From the NCBI GenBank assembly GCA_034769895.1, contig CM068373.1:27642120-27706119 (forward strand): a stretch of 64,000 bases of DNA, given 5' to 3'. Shown in pieces: positions 57,312 through 64,000 of this stretch. The translations under genes and the position numbers were made by a program. This stretch comes from Magicicada septendecula. Its lineage: Eukaryota > Arthropoda > Insecta > Hemiptera > Cicadidae. The notes under the pieces were generated by a model. That model made no database searches and was not told where the DNA came from. It was given only the letters and a program-made list of their open reading frames with translations. Numbering within the stretch: the first letter of the stretch is position 1; each line of letters opens with the position of its first letter.

Positions 57312-57740
57312 ACTTTCTGCTACAGTCCGTTTCTTGATGTATATAATACATTTAATATTTATAATTAAATTTACCTCAAGATGTTATTTTTTTCTTTTTT
57401 TGGAACATGTTTCGGGTACTATCTTGTACCCATCCTCAGCCTTCCGTTTTTTTTTTGTCTGGTGAAGTACATATGTGTTGTTGGTTGACTATTATTATTG
57501 TGGCTTCCTGTTGGCTTCTGGTATTTCAAATTGGTTTTATTGTGTGTGATTGTGGTGTATGTGTTAGTTTTTTGTGTATTTTCAATGTTGAGTGCTTTGA
57601 ACAAACAACACATATGTACTTCACAAGACAAAAAAAGCCGGAAGGCTGAGGATGGGTACAAGATAGTACCCGAAACATGTTCCAAAAAAGGGAAAAAATA
57701 ACATCTTGAGGTAAATTTAATTATAAATATTAAATGTAAT
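57312..57740. mobile_element. inverted Penelope-like pseudo-LTR pair with two hammerhead-like motifs
   Basis: Arms of about 130 bp are inverted: from CATTTAATATTTATAATTAA and CATCTTGAGGTAAATTTAAT to the hammerhead region. Leftward motif at 57402-57442 and rightward at 57644-57683, each CTGAGGA, perfect stem II GGGTAC/GTACCC, GAAACATGT. Between them lies a leftward endonuclease tail fragment (ALNIENTQKTNTY; THMYFTRQKK). (TA)n tracts bound the unit on both sides. Confidence 0.75.
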
Positions 57741-57759
57741 ATATATATATATATATATA

Positions 57760-58015
57760 TTGCGACAGTACAATCATATGCTGTACTGTGCATTTAATAG
57801 ATAAAATAAATATTTAAATTAAATTTATAAATATTTAATAACTAAGCAGGTATGAGATTGAAAGCTGGGTTTATGTTAAAAATACGGAATGTAGACAGAC
57901 AGGAACTGACCTGAACACACACAACACTCGCTGAGAGTGTGTCCGTATGTAATTAATATGCAGAACTCTTCATAATATTCTTAACAATTGAATTTATCCA
58001 CCCACTACTCACCCA
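57760..58015. other. repeat copy starting TTGCGACAGTACAA
   Basis: Follows (TA)n directly and resembles 42043-42250. No gene. Confidence 0.45.
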
Positions 58016-59085
58016 CTAGCCAACGCCCACCCTTGGCTGTTGGGCCATTAGGCGGCGCGCTGACCAGTAGAGACGTGAGAGCCTTGCCGTACCATCTTCG
58101 CCTTGGACTTGCGTGTCTGAGATCAAGGCTGGACATGCAATTAGGTGATCTGCATTCATGGAAGCGTATCCACAGAGAACACATTCAGGAGACGACAACA
58201 CGCCAATGCGGTGCAGGTGGGAGGCCAGGTAGTCACGACCGGTTGTAGTTCTAAAAAGAGCAACACTAGTTGCTCGGGGTAGAGTTCTGTTGATGGGGCC
58301 GTCCGTAACCAATGTTGCCCATCTTTTTCCCACACAGGCTCTTAATTGTTTTTCTTTTAGCCATAGGCTTATTGAGGAGTTTATTCTTGCTTTCGCAGAT
58401 GCATATGAGCTGGGGGTCTCCGGCTGAGGTAGTGCTGCGCCCATTTTGGCGAGGATGTCGGCTTTTTCATTTCCCATGATGTTGACATGGCTGGGTACCC
58501 ATTGGAGTTCAATCTGCCAGCCTAATTGCACAAGGTTCTGCAGTTCTCGCCTACACTCAATTGTCAGGGAGCAGTTTGTATCACCATTTGAGGTCACGTT
58601 TTGAATCGCTGCAGTCGAATCTATGAGGAAGACGGCTTTGTTAGGTGGTGAGATCTTGGCAAGCTCAATAGATGCTGCCTTTATGGCTGCTACGTCTCCG
58701 TCATAGTTGCTTAGCCGGCCTCCTACAGCGAGGTGGCCTTCAAATAGAGAGCTGTAGAACCCAGCCCCTGTTGCCCCTGTAGATGGTATAGAGGATCCGT
58801 CTGTGTAGATTCGTATCCACTGCTCAGCGGGAAAATGTTTTTGTACAGTGTGTAAGGCTGCTTGACGAAGCTCGGCTTCATTCGACTCTGTTTTTGTCTT
58901 ATTATGGTCGAAGAGTTTCAAGTTAGCATTTGGGAGTTGGCTAAAGAATTCACGGTGATGTATAAATGGTGCTGCCTCATTTGGTTCTATGTCATATTTG
59001 CGTTGGAGTTCTTCATAGATCGCAATCGGGCATTTCTGAGTTTTCAGCCTTTCTGTCGCTGTTTTATAGTTATTATAGCTGTTTT
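58016..59085 (-). pseudogene. non-LTR retrotransposon RNase H domain and C-terminal zinc motif
   Basis: The leftward ORF from 58921 (301 aa) is preceded by in-frame sequence to about 59085 (for example KTQKCPIAIYEELQRKYDIE). RNase H signatures: IYTDGSS (first Asp), FLIDSTAAIQ (Asp), WVPSHVNIMGNEKADILAK (His and last Asp). The usual Glu block appears as GDVAAIKAAS, with Asp or no Glu at the expected place. After it comes a C-x2-C-x8-H-x4-C motif (CVLCGYASMNADHLIAC). This order is typical of I/R1/Jockey-group elements. The polymerase itself is missing, so this is a 5'-truncated copy whose last ORF part is open. Confidence 0.85.
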
Positions 59086-60021
59086 ACAATTGAATTTATC
59101 TGATCGTAAGTTGGCTAAATGTCAGTCAAAATGTGGAACAAGGAAAGAGACACGGTAATGGTTGTACCAGAAACGTAGGTTCCGGCAAGAAAGCATGTGA
59201 GTAGAACACGGGCATCAGAAATGAAATGTTTGCGATCTGTTAAAAGCTGTACACGAAGGGTTAGAGAAGACATTCGCAACGAGTTGCACGTTTTTGTTAT
59301 CTAAGATTGTATTGCAGAAAACAAAGAGAGATGGATTGCCCAGCTGATCAGGATGCCAGATGGCAGGTTGCCTAAGGAATTTTGTGGTAGTAGAATGCTG
59401 TTGGACACCGACGTATAGGAAAACTTAGGAAGCGTTGGTAAAGTGGATGTATTCCTTTGGGACCAGAACAGGCTTCTTCTTCTTCTTCTCTGATAGAAGA
59501 AGAAGAAGAAGAAGAAGAAGAAGAAGAAGAAGAAGAAGAAGAAGAAGAAGGCGGAGGAGGAGGAGGAATTTACAAATTGACTGCAAAGATTTCAACGAAT
59601 TTTGTGTTGACGAAATTTCGACAGCAATATTAACTTAAACGTTTGATTGCAATCGGAAGAACAACAAATTTGCTAATCCAATTCAAGCGAAGACTGACGA
59701 TTATGTTTTCGTTTTTCAATCGCTGTGTCTGTCGTAATTATAAACCGACCTGAGCAACCCTGATTATAAAACTCATAAAATTTGGTTAACAATGAAATAT
59801 TGTTATATGTTTGTGAACAAAAAAAGTAGTTACTAACTTTTTTTTTTATATAATATAACAATGTATATAATATACCTTATTACTGACAGATAGCTATAAT
59901 TTCAAGAAATATATTTGTTATTAGTTTAGGACTAGTCGATAATACGGGAGATTATAAACAATGGATTTCTTCGATAACACTGAGGTACGTTTGGGAACAT
60001 TCGGTAATAATCAAAGCTTAC
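59086..60021. other. no gene; (GAA)n at 59477-59550
   Basis: CTTCTTCTTCTTC followed by a long GAA tract can form a hairpin. Otherwise nothing identified. Confidence 0.5.
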
Positions 60022-60029
60022 GTCTAGAG

Positions 60030-60675
60030 CAGTCATAGGCAACCTTTGAATTTATGGGGGCGCATATATAACTGAGGACCAGTTCGATGGGAACACCCCC
60101 CCCCACCTCACATCAATGGAAAACAGAAAGGTACGGAGTTCAATAGCCTGACGTTACAAACGTTATTATAACTGTCGCTTTATAATACCCTCGCGCGTAT
60201 ATTTAGCGACGTGGAACACCGAATCAAAGAAAAGCTTTGCAGTTTTTTTATATATATAAATTTGTGAAAATGTTTCACATTAAGAGGAGTAGGTCATCAA
60301 CAATTTGTCATCATACTCACGCACTTTAAAACTAACAAAACTTAAAAAAAAATTGTTAAACAGAAAATTGTTTTAATAAAAATTAATTAAAGAACTTACC
60401 ACAATAAAACAGTTTTCATAAAGTGTACAGAGATGTAAAACTTAAAAAAATCAGTTTGGGGAAACAGATGTTAACAGACTCTGGGTGAGAAACTCTACAA
60501 TCGTATTGTGGGAAGACGCAGCGCGGTTAGATAAATGGCTGGTGCTATTTTATAATACAGTACTTTGAAGCAGGTCCATTGTGGGTGCGTTCCTTTGTTC
60601 AAAAGAAAATAAAATTACAAATTGATTCGCGGGCGTGTCAAACCTTATCGACGGGCGCAGGGTTGCCAACTGCTG
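60030..60675. mobile_element. hAT-like MITE, 646 bp
   Basis: Ends CAGTCATAGGCAACC and (reverse strand) CAGCAGTTGGCAACC, flanked by GTCTAGAG (60022-60029) and GTCTACAG (60676-60683), a 7/8 duplication. No coding sequence. Confidence 0.7.
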
Positions 60676-60683
60676 GTCTACAG

Positions 60684-61140
60684 CATTTAGTCATTATTGT
60701 ACAACGTACGTTTGATTTTAGAAGTTTTACAAAATGGCAGCTGTTTTCTGGTTGCACAGCAGCTGTTTCGCAATTGATTGATTTTATTTCAGTAACCATC
60801 GCAATGATACGGCGTCCTCCGCACATCTATGAAAACAGAAGCCTAGTTGTAGAATTTTGAAGGAACCAGCTTGTCGCTGAAAAATAACGTAAATCAGAAA
60901 ACATACGTTAGAGCCGCTATTGTAGGGAATCCTAAACGTTCTGTCCGTTCCATGCACATCGTTTGTTTTGTCAAATGCCAGCGTCCAAAATTCTTGAAAC
61001 GGATGTAAACATAGAGCCCTACAAACTTCAAGTAGTAAGCCTAAAAACATTAAACATAGAATACCTTCCAACTCAGACCAAAGAACATGTCAAGTGGGAC
61101 ACATATGATCCCTCTAAGAACAGTCACAATCAGATCTGCC
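60684..61140. other. no recognised gene
   Basis: Short ORFs only, none with recognisable motifs. Confidence 0.3.
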
Positions 61141-61372
61141 TTCTGCCAATCCAATCCAATCGTGGGGCAGCTGCTGGTCGCGCCCCAGTGGTTGCAGTGT
61201 CCGGGCAAATCCGATGACTGCCTGATGCGGCTTCTTGGTAGCCTTGCGCTAGAAAAAAGGATGGACCCCTCCTGCAAGAAGGGTTGGAGGCTGGTATGGT
61301 GTAGCAAAACCGCGGAGCGATTCGCAACGGCTGGGAAGGTTTTTTTTGGATTTGGAAAGGAAGGATCATGAG
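61141..61372 (+). repeat. dispersed repeat, copy 2
   Basis: Opposite orientation to 20933-21165; starts CCAATCCAATCCAATCGTGG and includes GACTGCCTGATGCGGCTTCT. Confidence 0.6.
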
Positions 61373-61451
61373 TTATAGTTGTTTTCTCGTTTATTTTGTG
61401 GGGATGGAAAGAAGTGTCATTTACGTAACTGGGATGGAAAAGAGTAGAGTG

Positions 61452-61955
61452 TCAAACGCCGCAAGGGCGGTGGTGATGGGCAGACGGTTGTTTACCGAGG
61501 GTTGTCGAGCAGAGCTCGGGGGCGTTTAAATTTGCGAGGAGGTGCGCCGTCGTCTGTACTAAGGCGGGAGAGGTGAGGGTAGAGACACGAGTGAAGCGTT
61601 TGAGCGCAAGCGCAAGAGATCCCACAAACTCATCCACAGAAGGAACTTTCAACCCTCGCCTGAAAACATATTTTAAAACTTACCAGGGAGATTTGGAGAT
61701 ACACCGGAGGGTGCAAGATTGGAAAGCTTCCAAGCGCTCAACAATGAAGGGTTGTAGCATGAACCAATATGAGGGCGCTGTGTACGTCAGGATTGCTCTA
61801 AGGAAGAGCAAATAGATGGTGAGTTTAGTCCGCACAGGCACTGAACTCCGGTCTGAGATAAAGGGAAATAGTTTGGCTTTGACGTGACGAGCTTTCTGAA
61901 GACATTGAGAGACATGGACTGTGAAGCTAAGGCGCCGGTCAAGAGTGACGTCCAA
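61452..61955 (-). pseudogene. Jockey-like RT C-terminal fragment, frameshifted
   Basis: First frame (61955-61680): VTLDRRLSFTVHVSQCLQKA, KLFPFISDRSSV, RAILTYTAPSYW, matching the thumb region after the RT core of Jockey-group elements. Near 61670 the frame is lost and the sense continues in another frame (61652-61452) with KVPSVDEFVGSLALALKRF. Truncated and broken. Confidence 0.8.
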
Positions 61956-62638
61956 AATAGCCTACTTCACAGACAGTTCCACGCGATAGGACTCCCGTGA
62001 AGGGAGAGGGGCTGGCATCGGGAATGCCTTTTGCTGGCAGTTACTTAACTTTTATACTCAACAATGTGGGTTGTAACCCTTATTCTACATCGATGGGATT
62101 GTTTCCTTCTATTAATTCTAAAATCTTAATTCTTATAGGCTAAAATTAGTTGAGTGAGCGTAATTTTCTAACAATTTTAGTAAGACTTTTTACTATTCGT
62201 TAAAGTAACTGCATCATGCCACTCTACACCACGATTTAGGTGCGGTTTTACTATTTTGATTAAAATAAATTCTCACAGAGTACACTACCTGCTTTCCAGC
62301 AACCACACTTGTAACCCATCAATTGACCTACCCTAAAAGGATATCAGATTTATAGCAACATTTACGTATTCTGTCTGGACCTTGTCATTAATTCTTAATT
62401 TATGTGTTTGATACTGCAACCCAAGACTTCCTGTGCTGACTCCATACCAGCTATACTTTATAGCGTTCGAGATGTGTTCGATAATGATGATGAAGATATC
62501 TTGACCGTTTAAACTGGGTAACTAGGATGTGTTCAGACGAGTGAATAAAGAAAGCGATAAACAAAGGAGGGGGGAAACGGATAAGGCAATGTTGAGGCGT
62601 AATGCTGCACAGATACTGTCTTCTTCTGATAGTTCCTA
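61956..62638. other. no recognised gene
   Basis: Nothing identified in this stretch. Confidence 0.4.
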
Positions 62639-62917
62639 TCAGTTTCGGATGTTGGACATCATACAGGCTATTTTAACTTTCTGTACTGCTGCACGGAATA
62701 AATCAGTTGTATTCATGCCAAACCAGGTCCTTAAATTTCTCAGCCATGATATTCTCGGTCGCCCAACTCCTCTCTTTCCAATTAGGCCTACTTTTCCCTG
62801 TAGTATAGACTGCAATAAGTAAAATCTCTGTTCGTTTCTCTTGAGATGCCCCGGATACTGAAGCTTTCTTATCTTCAGTATAATACAAATTTTAATAATG
62901 ACTGTATTTAATAACAA
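62639..62917 (-). pseudogene. LINE ORF2 extreme C-terminus
   Basis: Leftward frame reads RKLQYPGHLKRNEQRFYLLQ, GKRGVGRPRISWLRNLRTWF, FRAAVQKVKIACMMSNIRN, the familiar tail of a widespread arthropod LINE family. Only the tail is present. Confidence 0.75.
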
Positions 62918-63762
62918 CTTTATAATTATCGTAATATTAGTTTTTCTTTTAACAGCCTCATTTAATTATTATTTTTTTAACCGCAGTTAGGATTTTGTAT
63001 CATGTGTCAATACCAACATATTATGATCATTGTGATATATAGTAATGTAGGTTTCATTGTACAGTTTATTTATTTTCCAGAAAAGTGATATGTGCAGAGA
63101 CAGTTTGTCAGTTTGTCATATGCGTAAGCCTAAAATAAATAAATAAATAAAACAGCAAGCCAAGTGCCGAGTCCTAATACACATCTCATTCTGAACTTTC
63201 TCATTCCGGTGACAGCGTCAGTTACGTCCTCAGTGACTCTACCAAGGAGTAAAACGGAGGAAAATAGTAGGCTACATAACCTTTATTATACAACTGATTT
63301 CATATTTTTTTGTAAGAGTTAATAATTTTTATTTGAAGTGATTTGGGTGGGGTTGGAACACTTGCCCGTAGTGACATTTGCACGGAGTGACATTTTCCCG
63401 GAGCCCTTCCCTCCACATAATGGTATTTGGTGAGTCAGAAGTAAGACTGTGAAACTTGCCCGGAACTAACATTAGTATCTTAAAATTGTTCAAAACGTAT
63501 CCTCTTTCAACTTTGGAAGGGTTGATTCAGTGTTATATTGGAATATTACTTTTATTTTATGAATTTTAGCCGAAATTGCGTCGTTTCCAGGGAACACCAA
63601 GGGGAGGTAGTCTCTTATCGTTCCCCATATATTTTTTTCACTTTATGTGAGTTCGTAATTTTTAATGCTGAATTAGAATATTTACATATATACTATATTT
63701 ACAAATCTTTCCAGGTGAGAGTCTACTTCTCTAACCTATAGGCATTGCCTTTGCTTTACCTT
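62918..63762. other. no recognised gene
   Basis: (AAAT)n near 63133-63150. Two similar phrases, GTAGTGACATTTGCACGGAG and GTGACATTTTCCCGGAG, near 63368-63402. Nothing coding. Confidence 0.4.
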
Positions 63763-64000
63763 CTAGACGTAAGCAAGACAAACAAGGAAAGACCTTAGTT
63801 TGCCACCTAGTTCCAGTTTTTTAAAGGCCTTTGAAATGGTTTCATCACTCTTCACTGCTGCTTTTTTCCTCTTCTTCCCATCAATATTCAGGGCTATTCT
63901 ATAAAAAAAGTGGCCGTAATACTCTGCGTCCTCTCGTACAGTTTTGAGCAGTGAATATACATTTGGATGAGACCTCGAAATTAAACTATTTATTCTTTGG
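63763..64000 (-). pseudogene. possible MULE-type transposase C-terminal fragment, cut by the window
   Basis: An open leftward frame with no ATG, 78 codons plus TAG, continues past the window edge. It reads NSLISRSHPNVYSLLKTVRE then DAEYYGHFF, and a Lys-rich stretch. The '(I/L)xxxHPN(V/I)(Y/W)xxL' pattern is common at the C-terminus of insect MULE/FLYWCH-type transposases. I am unsure of the family; the frame is clearly coding-like. Confidence 0.4.

Overview
The window looks like arthropod, most likely insect, nuclear DNA. It is AT-rich, full of microsatellites and almost wholly made of mobile elements. Genes have short spliceosomal introns, and the element families (PIF/Harbinger with a MADF-BESS partner, hAT, Penelope-like, several non-LTR retrotransposons) are typical of insects. 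I see no ordinary host gene, tRNA, rRNA or CRISPR. I had no alignment tool; all family calls are by eye from motifs.

Positions 1-8600 hold the right part of a Polinton/Maverick or adintovirus-like integrated virus-type element. Leftward genes: a retroviral-type DDE integrase running off the window start, a 419-aa protein resembling core-2/I-branching glycosyltransferases, and a 91-aa single BIR-domain protein. Rightward genes: a protein-primed family B DNA polymerase and an eight-exon gene ending in a proline-rich stretch and a RING-H2 finger. A GC-rich repeat-bearing region (2564-2953) with two TATA-like boxes lies between the two directions. Integrase plus protein-primed polymerase defines the element class; BIR and RING-H2 proteins suggest interference with host apoptosis or ubiquitin signalling. 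Capsid, protease and packaging ATPase genes are not seen and may lie left of the window.

Positions 8778-17457 hold three cut-and-paste elements: a 646-bp CpG-rich inverted-repeat element, a 2.8-kb hAT-like element (8-bp duplication) with five ~160-bp tandem repeats inside, and an apparently intact Harbinger element. Its transposase and MADF-BESS genes lie on opposite strands with exons inside each other's introns.

Positions 17470-20430 are a LINE remnant broken by three later insertions (foldback, hAT, Penelope-like inverted dimer), each with a visible target duplication. Positions 20.4-42 kb are repeat-rich, gene-poor DNA: LINE tails, hAT elements, Penelope-like fragments with hammerhead-ribozyme-like motifs, and units bordering (TA)n tracts.

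Positions 43000-49586 are one very young non-autonomous LTR retrotransposon: LTRs of 2238 and 2235 bp differing visibly only in an A-run, an initiator-tRNA-Met-type primer site, a 4-bp duplication and no gag or pol. Positions 49.6-64 kb again hold Penelope-like copies (the best at 51717-52470), fragments of at least four LINEs, another hAT element, and at the right edge a fragment resembling a MULE transposase C-terminus.
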